Positions 30,915-40,144 of a stretch of DNA of 64,000 bases are shown piece by piece. A program made the translations under genes and the position numbers. The stretch comes from Buttiauxella sp. B2 (GTDB lineage Bacteria; Pseudomonadota; Gammaproteobacteria; Enterobacterales; Enterobacteriaceae). The notes under the pieces are model-generated. The model was not told the DNA's origin and searched no databases. It saw only the letters and a program-made list of their open reading frames with translations. Position 1 is the stretch's first letter; every line of letters begins with the position of its first letter. Location of the stretch: assembly GCF_006376615.1 (NCBI RefSeq), contig NZ_VEXQ01000016.1, forward strand, positions 38,143-102,142, written 5' to 3'.

Positions 30915-30983
30915 TCAGCCCGCACCTTTACCTGTGGTAATGGTGGTTGTAATAATTGTTGTCATTGGGCTGATGCGAATCAT
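30915..30983 (-). CDS. thrL: thr operon leader peptide
   Basis: This 22-codon peptide starts at ATG 30983 and ends at TGA 30915. It begins MIRISPM and ends GKGAG, with TTIITTTITT between. It has seven Thr and five Ile codons, the control codons that let charged tRNA-Thr and tRNA-Ile levels decide whether the attenuator forms. E. coli ThrL begins MKRIS (from memory), so the N-terminus differs and holds an extra Pro-Met. The GTGCGGGC-type terminator follows 18 bases later. Confidence 0.95.
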   Translation of the reverse strand: MIRISPMTTIITTTITTGKGAG

Positions 30984-31011
30984 GGATGTTGTGTGCTCGT
31001 AATATGATTTA

Positions 31012-31047
31012 CCTATATTGACTAAAGTATCCGGCAGGCTAAGTCAA
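31012..31047 (-). promoter_or_regulatory. thrL promoter
   Basis: TTGACT (31042-31047) is the -35 on the - strand. The downstream AATATAGG (TATAGG at 31012-31017) keeps the wording of the E. coli thrL promoter as I remember it. The exact -10 cannot be fixed by eye. Confidence 0.7.
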
Positions 31048-31140
31048 TTTATTTTTAATTTTGCCACTCTCAGGGACAAGGCCACTGAACGCTGATATAT
31101 CATCATAAACTGCGATCATTGCGCTGAAAAAACCGGGAAA

Positions 31141-31869
31141 TCACAACCCATCCGCACTGGTATTCGACTTATTATCAGCATTATTCGCTGGCAATTTTTT
31201 TTCAATATCGTGGAGCAAACGGTGCAACATTGCCGTATCACGCTGAGCTAAGAGCCCAAGACGTTGCTGTAACCAGTCGATCATTTTTTGGTCACCACTT
31301 GCATCAACACTATCGAGTAACGTCATAATGCGAGAACGCAAGGCACTCAGTTGTTGAACGTCTACCTCGTCGTGTTCTGGTGAAGGCAATTGCATCAGTG
31401 CTGAGAGTTGATAGCAATAAACCATCACCGCTTGCCCAAGGTTAAGAGACGGATAATCAGCAACCATTGGCACGCCAGTTAATACATCCGCAAGCTCAAG
31501 TTCTTCGTTAGTTAACCCTGAATCTTCGCGACCAAACACTAAAGCGGCAGTTCCCACCCAGTTGCGCTTCTCTTCAAGTAACGGAACCAGTTGTTGTGGC
31601 GTGGCGTAGTAATGGAATTTCGCGCGGCTGCGGGCGGTGGTCGCAATCGTAAAATCCACGTCATGCAGCGCCTCTGCCAAAGTATCGAAATGCTGAGCGT
31701 TTTCCAGCACATCACCGGAACCATGTGCTACCCATCGCGCTTCAGGCTGACGGTCGGCCTCACTATCAACGATACGTAGCTGAGCAAACCCCATCGTCTT
31801 CATCGCTCGGGCTGCGGCACCCACATTTTCAGCTCTGGCTGGCGCCACCAAGATAATTAAAAAACGCAT
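31141..31869 (-). CDS. yjtD: TrmH-family (SPOUT) RNA methyltransferase YjtD
   Basis: This 242-residue protein shows the SPOUT knot methyltransferase motifs: ILVAPARAENVGAAARAMK (N-terminal Asn/Arg loop), VFGREDSGLTNEEL, and VPMVADYPSLNLGQAV, the SAM-binding knot. It matches E. coli YjtD in position next to the thr promoter. It is related to TrmJ, but its RNA target is not established. The C-terminus is about 14 residues longer than E. coli YjtD. Confidence 0.92.
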   Translation of the reverse strand: MRFLIILVAPARAENVGAAARAMKTMGFAQLRIVDSEADRQPEARWVAHGSGDVLENAQHFDTLAEALHDVDFTIATTARSRAKFHYYATPQQLVPLLEEKRNWVGTAALVFGREDSGLTNEELELADVLTGVPMVADYPSLNLGQAVMVYCYQLSALMQLPSPEHDEVDVQQLSALRSRIMTLLDSVDASGDQKMIDWLQQRLGLLAQRDTAMLHRLLHDIEKKLPANNADNKSNTSADGL

Positions 31870-32216
31870 TAAAACTCTCTTTTAAAAAAGTGTCCTTTTT
31901 CGGACATCCACAAGTTTCAAATGATAATACGCATCAAAAATTTACATTAAGATAACATCCATTTATAAAATACATAAATGCGAATCATAAGCAGACCAAA
32001 TGCATATCAATGGTTTGACCAGCGAACAAAGATGCAATAAATAGCACTACAATATTGTTTTAACTGGTAAAAACACCATTAAAGGACCATCAACAATCAG
32101 ATTTACGTTCTTTACTAATCAATTCACGTAACTATATTGATTATTAAAAAAATGTGACAAAAGATGGCAAAACGCTACGATGATTTCATCAAACTGTTAA
32201 CGTGCTACAATTGAAT

Positions 32217-32230
32217 TTGATATATGTCAA
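32217..32230. promoter_or_regulatory. Probable FNR box upstream of arcA
   Basis: TTGATATATGTCAA fits the FNR consensus TTGAT-N4-ATCAA with one mismatch. E. coli arcA is known to be activated by FNR under anaerobic conditions, which supports it. Confidence 0.6.
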
Positions 32231-32245
32231 CGAAGCGTAGTTTTA

Positions 32246-32413
32246 TCAGATGTCTAAAGCGGTCCTGCCTGTTATGTTGCTGTTAAAATGGTTAGGATAA
32301 CAACCGTTTTTGACACCGTCGGGTCCAGAGGGAAAAGTACCCACGACCAAGCTAATGATGTTGTTGACGTTGATGGAAAGTGCATCAAGAACGCAATTAC
32401 GTACTTTAGTCAT
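32246..32413 (-). pseudogene. yjjY: YjjY-like reading frame, altered after residue 28
   Basis: A 55-codon frame starts at ATG 32413. Its first 28 residues (MTKVRNCVLDALSINV... to VVGTFP) equal the E. coli YjjY peptide as I remember it. It then diverges to SGPDGVKNGCYP..., because the DNA reads ACTTTTCCC where the E. coli frame needs ACTTTCCC. The alternative frame beyond the extra T still reads like the E. coli tail. This is the arcA leader on the other strand, so DNA conservation may come from arcA rather than from a real peptide. Confidence 0.55.
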
Positions 32414-32509
32414 GTTACGCCAGGCATGTTAATTTATGGCATGTATTAGGCAGGTCAGGGACTTTTGTACTTCCTGTTTTGATTTAGTTGGCAATTTTAG
32501 GTAGCAAAC

Positions 32510-33226
32510 ATGCAGACCCCGCACATTCTTATCGTCGAAGACGAATTAGTAACACGCAACACGTTAAAGAGCATTTTTGAAGCTGAAGGTTATGATGTTT
32601 TTGAAGCGACTGATGGCGCCGAAATGCATCAAATCCTTTCCGATAATGACATCAATCTGGTCATTATGGATATCAATCTGCCAGGCAAAAATGGCCTGCT
32701 GCTGGCGCGTGAGTTGCGTGAGCAAGCCAATGTGGCATTGATGTTCCTGACTGGCCGCGACAACGAAGTGGATAAAATCCTTGGTCTTGAAATCGGCGCA
32801 GATGATTACATCACTAAGCCATTCAATCCACGTGAATTAACCATCCGTGCGCGCAATTTGTTATCTCGTACCATGAACCTGGGTGCAATCAGCGAAGAAC
32901 GTCGTTCTGTTGAAAGCTACAAGTTCAATGGTTGGGAACTGGATATCAACAGCCGCTCATTGGTCAGTCCTAATGGCGAGCAGTACAAGTTGCCGCGTAG
33001 CGAATTCCGCGCAATGCTGCACTTCTGTGAAAATCCAGGGAAAATTCAGTCTCGCGCTGAATTACTGAAGAAGATGACAGGCCGTGAGCTCAAGCCGCAC
33101 GACCGTACCGTTGACGTCACAATTCGTCGTATTCGTAAGCATTTCGAATCGACTCCAGATACACCTGAAATCATCGCCACGATTCATGGCGAAGGTTATC
33201 GTTTCTGTGGCGATTTACAGGAATAG
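32510..33226 (+). CDS. arcA: Response regulator ArcA
   Basis: This 238-residue OmpR/PhoB-type regulator is phosphorylated by ArcB when the quinone pool is reduced, and it represses aerobic respiratory genes. The receiver domain has phospho-acceptor Asp54 in VIMDINLPG and Lys in ITKPFNP. The C-terminal winged helix shows the [14 protein letters not shown] recognition region. It starts at ATG 32510 after AGGTAGC. A strong terminator follows. Confidence 0.98.
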   Translation: MQTPHILIVEDELVTRNTLKSIFEAEGYDVFEATDGAEMHQILSDNDINLVIMDINLPGKNGLLLARELREQANVALMFLTGRDNEVDKILGLEIGADDYITKPFNPRELTIRARNLLSRTMNLGAISEERRSVESYKFNGWELDINSRSLVSPNGEQYKLPRSEFRAMLHFCENPGKIQSRAELLKKMTGRELKPHDRTVDVTIRRIRKHFESTPDTPEIIATIHGEGYRFCGDLQE

Positions 33227-33243
33227 CCTTGTAATCAAATACG

Positions 33244-33272
33244 AAAGGGCGGATTTAATCCGCCCTTTTCTT
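33244..33272. terminator. arcA terminator
   Basis: The stem AAAGGGCGGATT/AATCCGCCCTTT is followed by TCTTTT. It lies between convergent arcA and creD. Confidence 0.9.
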
Positions 33273-33283
33273 TTATATACCAG

Positions 33284-34642
33284 TCACTTCCATAGGCGGA
33301 AGCGTTCCGAATCGGTCTGAGGGTCGTTCTCAGAGTGAGTAAAATCTTTTTTACCCATACCGTACCAGTCAATATGCCGGGTCAGTAACATGACAGCAGA
33401 AAGTGCGACGAGCAATACGCCCGTCCCCAGCAGCAAGGTGCTATCTTCTGACTGAAGCAGTTGCCAGAGAATACCATCCAGCGCCAACAGCCCCGCAGTA
33501 AACATCAAACTCACTTTCCAGCCGTTCAGAACCGCTTTGAGATAAAAACCGTTAATCCCCGCACAAACCAGACTTGCCAGCAGCCACGCGGCATTGAACC
33601 CGATGTGTTCCGAAACCGCCAGCAGTACCAAATAAAACATCACCAGCGACAACCCCACCAGCAAATACTGCATCGGGTGAACACGCAACCCTGTCAGCGT
33701 TTCCACGAGGAAAAAACTCATAAAGGTCAGCCCAATCAGCAAAATAGCGTATTTTACCGCGCGGTCTGTCAGCTGGTACTGATCAACAGGATTGGCCACC
33801 GTGACGCTGAAAGTAGGTAACCGATTAACATCAATCAACCGAGCATCGGTAAAATTGGTATTGAGGTTATTGGCAAACCAAGTGCTCTGCCAGCTTGCGG
33901 TAAAGCCGCTGTCAGAAACCGTGCGCTGCTGTGGTAAGAAATCACCAATGAAATTGGGATGTGGCCAGTTGCTGGTCAGACTGAACTGGCTATTGCGCCC
34001 AAGCGGCACCACAGCGAGCTGTTTTGTCCCCATTAAATCCAGAGTGAAGCGCAACGTGAGCTTGTCGCTCTGGAGCAGTTCCAGAGGGATTTTTGCATGC
34101 AGACCCTGTTCAACGCCGGGTAAGTTACTTCCAGGTTCTATAGGGTAAGACTGGCCATTAATATTCAGTTCGCCCACTTTGCCAATACCGCGTGAATCCC
34201 CTACTGCCAGCACCACATAAGGAGTCCCTAAACGAGTATCTACGCCTTCATCACCTTTAAGCTGCTGGCGATTGAAACTGGCATTTAGCGTTAAATCTGT
34301 GCGCCAAATCTGCCCTTCATAAATACCAATGTGGCGCGGTTCAACTGCCTGATTTCCCACAACGTTTAAGTTTTCTGGCAGATAGTAACGAATGAATTGG
34401 CGCTCTCTTTTTATCTCTTTATTGTCTTCTATGACGGTCGTCAGCTCTGTCACAGGAATCGCAATAAGTGGGCCAGTCACGGTTTGCGGCCCGCTGGTAC
34501 TTTGTTCCAGTGAATGCTCGACATCATCCCGATAACTGCTCCTCTCACCGATTAACGAATTCAGCATATTCAACGGTATTAACAGCAACACCATACAGCC
34601 CAACAAGGTCATCACTTTCCAGAACAACGCAGATTTCAACAT
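33284..34642 (-). CDS. creD: Inner-membrane protein CreD
   Basis: This 452-residue protein has an N-terminal membrane helix, a large periplasmic domain (SNWPHPNFIGDFLP and AVEPRHIGIY-type motifs), and four or five C-terminal helices. It is the main CreB-regulated gene; overproduction in related bacteria is linked to colicin and beta-lactam phenotypes. I chose ATG 34642, which has GGAGGGGA upstream and matches the E. coli N-terminus MLKS.LFWK. A perfect cre tag lies 62 bases upstream. Confidence 0.93.
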   Translation of the reverse strand: MLKSALFWKVMTLLGCMVLLLIPLNMLNSLIGERSSYRDDVEHSLEQSTSGPQTVTGPLIAIPVTELTTVIEDNKEIKRERQFIRYYLPENLNVVGNQAVEPRHIGIYEGQIWRTDLTLNASFNRQQLKGDEGVDTRLGTPYVVLAVGDSRGIGKVGELNINGQSYPIEPGSNLPGVEQGLHAKIPLELLQSDKLTLRFTLDLMGTKQLAVVPLGRNSQFSLTSNWPHPNFIGDFLPQQRTVSDSGFTASWQSTWFANNLNTNFTDARLIDVNRLPTFSVTVANPVDQYQLTDRAVKYAILLIGLTFMSFFLVETLTGLRVHPMQYLLVGLSLVMFYLVLLAVSEHIGFNAAWLLASLVCAGINGFYLKAVLNGWKVSLMFTAGLLALDGILWQLLQSEDSTLLLGTGVLLVALSAVMLLTRHIDWYGMGKKDFTHSENDPQTDSERFRLWK

Positions 34643-34704
34643 AGTCCCCTCCATTTTTGATATGGCGAGGATAAGGGGCATATGTGGGGGCTAAATGAAG
34701 TTGT

Positions 34705-34720
34705 GTGAAGAGACGGTGAA
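34705..34720 (-). promoter_or_regulatory. CreB-binding cre tag of creD
   Basis: TTCAC-CGTCTC-TTCAC, a perfect direct repeat TTCAC-N6-TTCAC on the creD coding strand. This is the known binding site for phosphorylated CreB. It lies in the gap between creC and creD. Confidence 0.88.
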
Positions 34721-34729
34721 GTGATGAAA

Positions 34730-36157
34730 TTATTTTTCCGGCAGGGTAAGACGTGCCTGTACCCCACCCTCAGGACAATTTTCGATAACAATCGTGCCGC
34801 GATGTAGACGAGCAACTTCCTGGACAAACGCCAAACCCAGTCCACTGCTCTTTTGGCCGTTGCTGCGTGGCAAAGAGTAGAAACGTTCGAATACTCTACT
34901 GCGCGCAAAATCAGGAATACCACAGCCATTATCAGTAACAAGAATAACTACCTGTCCGTCTTCGCGTTCTACCCCCAGCACTATTTCACCCCCCTGTGGA
35001 GTAAAATCGAGGGCATTATCCAGCAAATTTCCCACGGCCTGTTCAAGCAAAGCAGCATCGCCCTCAACAGCGATATCTCTCAGCGAAGATTCATCCACTT
35101 TCAACGTCACTTGTTTACTACGCACAATCGCTTCCCGATTATCAATCAGCGAGGAAAACAACCTTGCAAGATTTACTATTTGTGGAGTTATTTCAACGCG
35201 GCTTTCAAGCTTTGCCTGGCGTAATAAATTGTCGATCAACTGCTGCATACGTGTGGTTTGCTGGAGAATATTTCCCGAGAACTTTTCGACTATGTTCGGT
35301 GGCGGCCCTACACGTAAAATTTCAGCAGCACCGCGAATCCCTGCAAGCGGGCTTTTTAGTTCGTGGGTCAGCGCATGAACATATTGTTCAATATAGCTTT
35401 TACCTTCAAGTTTGAGGCGCATGGTTTCCAGCGCCAATGCAAGCTTACGCAGCTCGCTACCGGAAGGATTGGGAAGCGGCAGTGGGTCATCTTCTGTCAC
35501 TGAATCAGCGTAACGCACTAGTTTGCCGATGGAATGGTTAATCCACAGCACAACCCCCAGACCAATTAGCAGCGCGATGCCCAGCAGCGCAACACCAGCC
35601 CATAAGATCCGCCGTTCGCTGCGGTGAATAACCGGAGCCATCGCGCTATTTGGTTTACCTACGCTGAGCACGCCAATAATATTCTCACCGTCACGAACCG
35701 GAGCTGCCACATACATCACAGTGCTATCGGGATTACTGCCATCTTCCGGGGTGCTACGCGCCCCGTACTTCCCGTGCAACGTTAACCAGACATCGTTCCA
35801 GCGCGAATAATCAAGTCCCGTCGCTTTACCACTGGAATCGAACAGCACAATTCCTCTGGCGTCCGTCAGATACACCCGATATTCATTTTTTGATTTGATG
35901 ATCCCACTGATGCTTGCCTGAAAAGGCCGAGTATTAAGATGAGAAAACGCTTGAGCCAACTGCCCGTTTTGAGCATTGTTGGCTAGCATATCGGCACGCG
36001 CAAACTCAGCCAGTAATGTTGCCGTATCGATGAGAGTGCCTTCGGTTGCACGCCGTACGCCAGGCTTCACTTCCTGCAAGAAAATCGACAATACGAACCA
36101 GGCAGCCACCGCCACAATCAAAAAATAGCCTAGCAGCAGCCGCAAACCGATACGCAT
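34730..36157 (-). CDS. creC: Sensor histidine kinase CreC
   Basis: This 475-residue membrane kinase has helices at about 8-28 and 186-206 flanking a periplasmic sensor domain. The HAMP/dimerisation part has phospho-acceptor His265 in THELKSPL. The HATPase domain shows DNALDFTPQGG, DNGCGIPD and SSGLGLAFV. It phosphorylates CreB when carbon metabolism changes. Its start overlaps creB's stop as TAATG. Confidence 0.97.
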   Translation of the reverse strand: MRIGLRLLLGYFLIVAVAAWFVLSIFLQEVKPGVRRATEGTLIDTATLLAEFARADMLANNAQNGQLAQAFSHLNTRPFQASISGIIKSKNEYRVYLTDARGIVLFDSSGKATGLDYSRWNDVWLTLHGKYGARSTPEDGSNPDSTVMYVAAPVRDGENIIGVLSVGKPNSAMAPVIHRSERRILWAGVALLGIALLIGLGVVLWINHSIGKLVRYADSVTEDDPLPLPNPSGSELRKLALALETMRLKLEGKSYIEQYVHALTHELKSPLAGIRGAAEILRVGPPPNIVEKFSGNILQQTTRMQQLIDNLLRQAKLESRVEITPQIVNLARLFSSLIDNREAIVRSKQVTLKVDESSLRDIAVEGDAALLEQAVGNLLDNALDFTPQGGEIVLGVEREDGQVVILVTDNGCGIPDFARSRVFERFYSLPRSNGQKSSGLGLAFVQEVARLHRGTIVIENCPEGGVQARLTLPEK

Positions 36158-36852
36158 TAACTGACTCCCAGACTGTAACCTAAGCCACGGTGAGTATTAA
36201 TGGGGGAAAGATCCGGGTTAATCAGGCGCAGCTTCGCACGCAGAGTTTTAATATGCGTATCCACTGTTCTGTCAAAGCTCTCTTCAGCATCATTCCACAC
36301 CTGTTCCATTAGCTGCTGGCGTGAAAAAACACGGCCAGGCCACTGCAAGAAAGTTTTCAGCAAGAGATATTCATAACGCGTGAGCTGTAGCGGTTGCTGG
36401 CACCAGGAAATTTGTGCCGCCATCTGATTAAGCTCGAACAAACCTATGCGCTGCACACCTGCGGCAAGTGCCTGACGCTGCTTCTGCAAACGGCGCAGCA
36501 CGGTTCGCACCCTTGCGCATACCTCGCGAGGGGAAAAGGGTTTTGCGATGTAGTCATCAGCACCGATTTCCAGGCCGATTAATCTGTCGACTTCTTCACT
36601 GCGGGCGGTAAGAAACAGCAGCGGTAATTCCGGATAATCAGCCAACAAGCGTCGGCAAAGTTCGAAGCCGTTAATATCCGGTAATCCCACATCCAGAATA
36701 GCCAAATCTGGACGCTGCTCACGCGCAGCGTCCAATACTGGCAGCCCTCTGGAAAACCCGCGCACCGTGAATCCTTCCTGTTCCAGCATATAAATAAGCG
36801 TATCGGCAATGCTGGCTTCATCTTCGACTAACCAGATAGTGGCCTGGCTCAT
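36157..36852 (-). CDS. creB: Response regulator CreB
   Basis: This 231-residue OmpR/PhoB-type regulator has acceptor Asp54 in AILDVGLPD and Lys in IAKPFSP. The C-terminal winged helix contains TVDTHIKTLRAKLR. AAGGAG fits ATG 36852 (six bases away) better than the adjacent upstream ATG. It binds the TTCAC direct repeat. It lies 24 bases after creA. Confidence 0.96.
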   Translation of the reverse strand: MSQATIWLVEDEASIADTLIYMLEQEGFTVRGFSRGLPVLDAAREQRPDLAILDVGLPDINGFELCRRLLADYPELPLLFLTARSEEVDRLIGLEIGADDYIAKPFSPREVCARVRTVLRRLQKQRQALAAGVQRIGLFELNQMAAQISWCQQPLQLTRYEYLLLKTFLQWPGRVFSRQQLMEQVWNDAEESFDRTVDTHIKTLRAKLRLINPDLSPINTHRGLGYSLGVS

Positions 36853-36876
36853 CATGTGCTCCTTGCTGTCATACAA

Positions 36877-37347
36877 TTATTTCCACGGCATAATCGGCAC
36901 GGCACTTATTGCATTTTTTGGCGAGCCTTCAACGACTTTGTCGGAGTAGGCCAGATAGGCCAGCGTGTTGCGTTTAGCATCGTAAAAACGTACAACTTGC
37001 AGCTTCTTGAACACCAATGAAGTCCGTTTCTGGAAGACAACGTCGCCCTGCGCTTTACCCGCTTTTATTTTCTCGCTGAGCTCTACCGGCCCAACCTGCT
37101 GGCAAGAAATTGCAGCGTCAGAGGTGTCTTCTGCCAGACCAAGCCCACCTTTAATGCCACCCGTTTTCGCTCGGCTAACATAGCAAGTCACGTTTTTTAC
37201 GTCCGGGTCATCGAATGCTTCTACGACGATCTTATGATCAGGGCCAATCATCTTAAATACGGTGTCTACTGAACCGATTTGTTCGGCCCTAACGCCCAGC
37301 GAAATAAACAGTAATGAACTCAGTACGGCTAAAACTTTATATTTCAT
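36877..37347 (-). CDS. creA: CreA family secreted protein
   Basis: This 156-residue protein has a signal peptide (cleavage near VRA-EQIG at about 21). Two Cys lie in [30 protein letters not shown], written in part: residues about 55 and 82, probably disulphide-bonded in the periplasm. First gene of creABCD. Its function is unknown. Confidence 0.93.
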   Translation of the reverse strand: MKYKVLAVLSSLLFISLGVRAEQIGSVDTVFKMIGPDHKIVVEAFDDPDVKNVTCYVSRAKTGGIKGGLGLAEDTSDAAISCQQVGPVELSEKIKAGKAQGDVVFQKRTSLVFKKLQVVRFYDAKRNTLAYLAYSDKVVEGSPKNAISAVPIMPWK

Positions 37348-37554
37348 ATTGTTACCATTAGTTAAGATTGCCTTTAGAGACTATTAACACATTGGTCTGA
37401 AAAGTCGTTAAATATCACGTTATTAATAAAATTGTCGGAATGAGTAACTGATTTTGGCACGACTTGTTAAAAAAAACTCTGAATGTCAGATCAACAAAAA
37501 GTGCTATCATCGCGCACATTAACGGCACTCACCGTGTCAGGATGAGGATATTAT

Positions 37555-38424
37555 ATGGATCAGACAGGGATCATTCGCGATCTATTAACCTGGCTGGAAG
37601 GTCATTTGGATCAACCGTTATCACTCGATAATGTTGCGGCCAAAGCAGGTTATTCCAAGTGGCATTTACAACGGATGTTTAAAGAAGTTACGGGTCATGC
37701 CATCGGTGCATATATCCGCGCACGTCGTTTATCGAAATCAGCTGTAGCATTGCGTTTAACCGCTCGGCCCATTCTTGATATTGCTTTGCAGTACCGTTTT
37801 GACTCTCAACAGACGTTTACTCGCGCCTTCAAAAAACAGTTTGCGCAAACGCCCGCACTGTATCGCCGTTCCCCTGACTGGAGCGCTTTTGGTATGCGTC
37901 CGCCGCTACGTTTAGATGACTTTGCTCTACCTCATGCGCAATTTGTCACTCTGCCGGAAACGAATCTGGTCGGCGTAACTCAGAGTTACAGTTGCACACT
38001 TGAACAAGTTTCTGATTTCCGTAACGAAATGCGTATCCAATTCTGGACACAATTCCTCGGCAACGCACCTACTCTACCGCGCGTATTGTACGGATTGCAT
38101 GAACCACGCCCAAGTATTGAGAAAGACGATGAGCAGGAAGTATTTTATACCACGGCACTGACACCAGAAATGGCGAATGGGTTCTTGCCAGACTCTCGTC
38201 CGGTCAAGCTGGAAGGGGGGGATTATGTGCAGTTCGACTACGAAGGGCCAGGCACTGGTTTGCAGGAGTTTATCCTGACGGTGTACGGCACTTGCATGCC
38301 GTCACTTAACCTGACTCGCCGTAAAGGCCAGGACATTGAACGCTTCTTCCCGCAAGAAGAAGCGCGTGTTCAGGACCGACCACTGCAGATCCGTTGCGAG
38401 TACCTCATTCCTGTTCGTCGCTAA
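37555..38424 (+). CDS. rob: AraC-family transcriptional regulator Rob
   Basis: This 289-residue protein equals E. coli Rob in length. The N-terminal AraC/MarA-like DNA-binding domain (about 1-110) holds two helix-turn-helix motifs, including LDNVAAKAGYSKWHLQRMFK and QTFTRAFKKQF, each given only up to 20 residues. The C-terminal part is a GyrI-like ligand-binding domain. It activates the mar/sox/rob stress and efflux genes. Divergent creA shares the 207-base upstream gap, where an extended -10 TGCTATCAT sits at 37502-37510. Confidence 0.97.
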   Translation: MDQTGIIRDLLTWLEGHLDQPLSLDNVAAKAGYSKWHLQRMFKEVTGHAIGAYIRARRLSKSAVALRLTARPILDIALQYRFDSQQTFTRAFKKQFAQTPALYRRSPDWSAFGMRPPLRLDDFALPHAQFVTLPETNLVGVTQSYSCTLEQVSDFRNEMRIQFWTQFLGNAPTLPRVLYGLHEPRPSIEKDDEQEVFYTTALTPEMANGFLPDSRPVKLEGGDYVQFDYEGPGTGLQEFILTVYGTCMPSLNLTRRKGQDIERFFPQEEARVQDRPLQIRCEYLIPVRR

Positions 38425-38428
38425 TATC

Positions 38429-38554
38429 ATACCCGTTAGCCTTCGAGTTGCAGGTAGGCGGCAAGGGAGCAAATCCCCAAGAACTTACTTGAGTAAGTGA
38501 CTGGGGTTTGTGAGTGCAGCCAGCACCCCTGCGGCTTGAAGGATGATGGGTATA
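38429..38554. repeat. ERIC element 1 (near full length)
   Basis: About 126 bases with the ERIC pattern: TACCCGT at the left, AGTTGCAGG.AGGCGGCAAG, a central palindrome around CTTACTTGAGTAAGTGACTGGGG, then GCAGCCAGCACC and GATGATGGGTATA at the right. It lies between the convergent rob and gpmB. Confidence 0.85.
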
Positions 38555-38559
38555 CATCG

Positions 38560-39207
38560 TTAGCGTTGTAGCTCGTCCATTGCAGGGGCGTTCAAATGCG
38601 AGATGTCCCCTGCTGTTTCAACTACCCAGCCAGAAGCCAGCCACGGGCTTTGCTGATGGTCAACGCGGGAAATTGAACAGTTTCTTAAACGTAAGCGGCG
38701 TTCAGCCCAGGCCGGTAACCCCAGAATAGTGCTCACCAGGCAACCTAGTGCCATACCGTGGCTCACCAGCAATGGACGGCTGCCAGACGGCAAATCAAGG
38801 CAAGCATTTAAAGCCGCGTGCATACGCCCACTCATTTCGAGCATGCTTTCGCCTTCCGGGATACGCCCACCAGCAGTACCGTTCACCAGTTGACGACGCC
38901 AGCCCTCTTCCTCTTCATTTAGTGTGTCCAGATTGCGGCGTTCTAATACGCCCATATCCAGCTCACGCAAACGCTCATCCAGAGTGACATCAACACCACA
39001 CGCGAGCGCGATTATCTCAGCGGTGCGGCGAGTACGCCCCAAATCACTGGCGATCACATGCGTAATGCCTAACGTTTTAGCCCGCTCGGCCACCTGCTCG
39101 GCCTGACGTTCTCCTTTCTCAGTCAGCGCACTGTCTGACTGGCCCTGAATGCGACGTTCTGCATTCCACTGCGTTTCGCCGTGGCGAACAAGGTATACCT
39201 GTAACAT
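38560..39207 (-). CDS. gpmB: Phosphoglycerate mutase-like phosphatase GpmB
   Basis: This 215-residue histidine-phosphatase superfamily protein has catalytic His9 in VRHGETQWN, Glu in RELDMG, and the second histidine in VSHG. E. coli GpmB (YtjC) is annotated as a mutase homologue but mainly shows phosphatase-type sequence traits. It is divergent from yjjX. Confidence 0.94.
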   Translation of the reverse strand: MLQVYLVRHGETQWNAERRIQGQSDSALTEKGERQAEQVAERAKTLGITHVIASDLGRTRRTAEIIALACGVDVTLDERLRELDMGVLERRNLDTLNEEEEGWRRQLVNGTAGGRIPEGESMLEMSGRMHAALNACLDLPSGSRPLLVSHGMALGCLVSTILGLPAWAERRLRLRNCSISRVDHQQSPWLASGWVVETAGDISHLNAPAMDELQR

Positions 39208-39258
39208 GCGTTTTATCCGTTATACTGCGGCAACAATTTCTTGAGAGTTTTACTGATT

Positions 39259-39777
39259 ATGTACCATGTCGTCTGTGCAACAACCAATCCAGCGAAAATT
39301 CAGGCAATTCACCAGGCATTTGACGACATCTATGGTGAAGGATGCTGCCATATTGAACCCGTCGCCGTCGATAGTGGCGTGCCTGAACAACCCTTCGGAA
39401 ACCATGAAACGAGAACTGGCGCACGATGCAGGGTGATGAATGCCCGTCAGGTTCGCCCAGAAGCTAATTTTTGGGTTGCAGTTGAGGCGGGAATTGATGA
39501 TGGCAGTACTTTTAGCTGGGTGGTGATTGAAAACCAGAATCAGCGTGGCGAAGCCCGTTCGGCAACCCTCCCCCTTCCCGCCATCATTCTTGAAAAAGTA
39601 CGCGCGGGTGAAGCTTTAGGGCCAGTGATGTCAGAATATACCGGTATCAATGAGATTGGTCGTAAAGAAGGTGCGATTGGGGTATTTACCGCCGGTAAAC
39701 TCACTCGTAGCAGTGTTTACCATCAGGCGGTTATTCTGGCGCTGAGCCCGTTTCATAATAACGTTTACACTGCTTAG
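39259..39777 (+). CDS. yjjX: Inosine/xanthosine triphosphatase YjjX
   Basis: This 172-residue NTPase removes ITP and XTP from the nucleotide pool. It shows the Maf/Ham1-like start [19 protein letters not shown], and [15 protein letters not shown] 39259 matches the E. coli start; GAGAG lies 11 bases upstream. The stop overlaps trpR's stop on the other strand by two bases. Confidence 0.94.
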   Translation: MYHVVCATTNPAKIQAIHQAFDDIYGEGCCHIEPVAVDSGVPEQPFGNHETRTGARCRVMNARQVRPEANFWVAVEAGIDDGSTFSWVVIENQNQRGEARSATLPLPAIILEKVRAGEALGPVMSEYTGINEIGRKEGAIGVFTAGKLTRSSVYHQAVILALSPFHNNVYTA

Positions 39778-40103
39778 CTTTTACCGCTCAACAGTTCTTG
39801 CTCCAGCCATGCACGTAACGCTGGCGGAGCGGATTTCAGGCTATTTGAACCACGCGTAATAGTGGCAATCCCCGCACCCAGTTCATTTTTAAGTTCCCGC
39901 TGGCTCATTTCACCACGTAACAACTCTTCAATGATTCGAACCCGAGTCCCCAGGGCCGTGCGTTCGTCTGGCGTCAGCAATAACATAAGCAACGGCATAT
40001 GCAGTTGCTTATCGAAAGATTGCTGTAGCAACTCCACAAAGCGGAGCCACTCTTGATTACTTTGCTCGGCGTGCTCTGCCGAGTATTGAGAGTGCTGAGT
40101 CAT
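39774..40103 (-). CDS. trpR: Trp repressor
   Basis: This 109-residue protein is close to E. coli TrpR (108). The helix-turn-helix is [19 protein letters not shown] at about 68-86, with Trp-binding Arg and Thr nearby. It represses trp, aroH, mtr and its own gene when bound to tryptophan. I chose ATG 40103 (MTQHSQYS), with GGTGG six bases before it; the longer in-frame GTG lacks family support. A trp-operator-like half-site lies 21 bases upstream. Confidence 0.96.
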   Translation of the reverse strand: MTQHSQYSAEHAEQSNQEWLRFVELLQQSFDKQLHMPLLMLLLTPDERTALGTRVRIIEELLRGEMSQRELKNELGAGIATITRGSNSLKSAPPALRAWLEQELLSGKS

Positions 40104-40114
40104 GTTATGCCACC

Positions 40115-40132
40115 ATACCATTCAACTAGTAC
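40115..40132 (-). promoter_or_regulatory. Probable TrpR operator of trpR
   Basis: On the - strand, GTACTAGTT followed by GAATGGTAT has a perfect left half of the trp-operator type (GTACTAGTT-AACTAGTAC) and a degenerate right half. A weak -35/-10 pair, TTGAAG and TATGCT with 16 bases between, lies just upstream and would place the start inside this site. Confidence 0.5.
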
Positions 40133-40144
40133 AGCAGCATAACA

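Larger units (their letters stand above)
31870..32509. other. Long arcA/yjtD divergent leader region
   Basis: These 640 bases separate the divergent yjtD and arcA. The left third is AT-rich with no clear feature. From about 32210 rightward the sequence closely follows the E. coli arcA upstream region: an FNR-type box at 32217-32230, the yjjY reading frame on the - strand (32246-32413), and the arcA leader with no gene up to its Shine-Dalgarno. The arcA promoters could not be placed exactly. Confidence 0.6.

Noticed and set aside
38429..38554. Repeated 120-base palindromes considered as a new repeat family or CRISPR-like array
   Set aside because: Their ends and centre match the known ERIC consensus, the copies are far apart, and there are no spacers.
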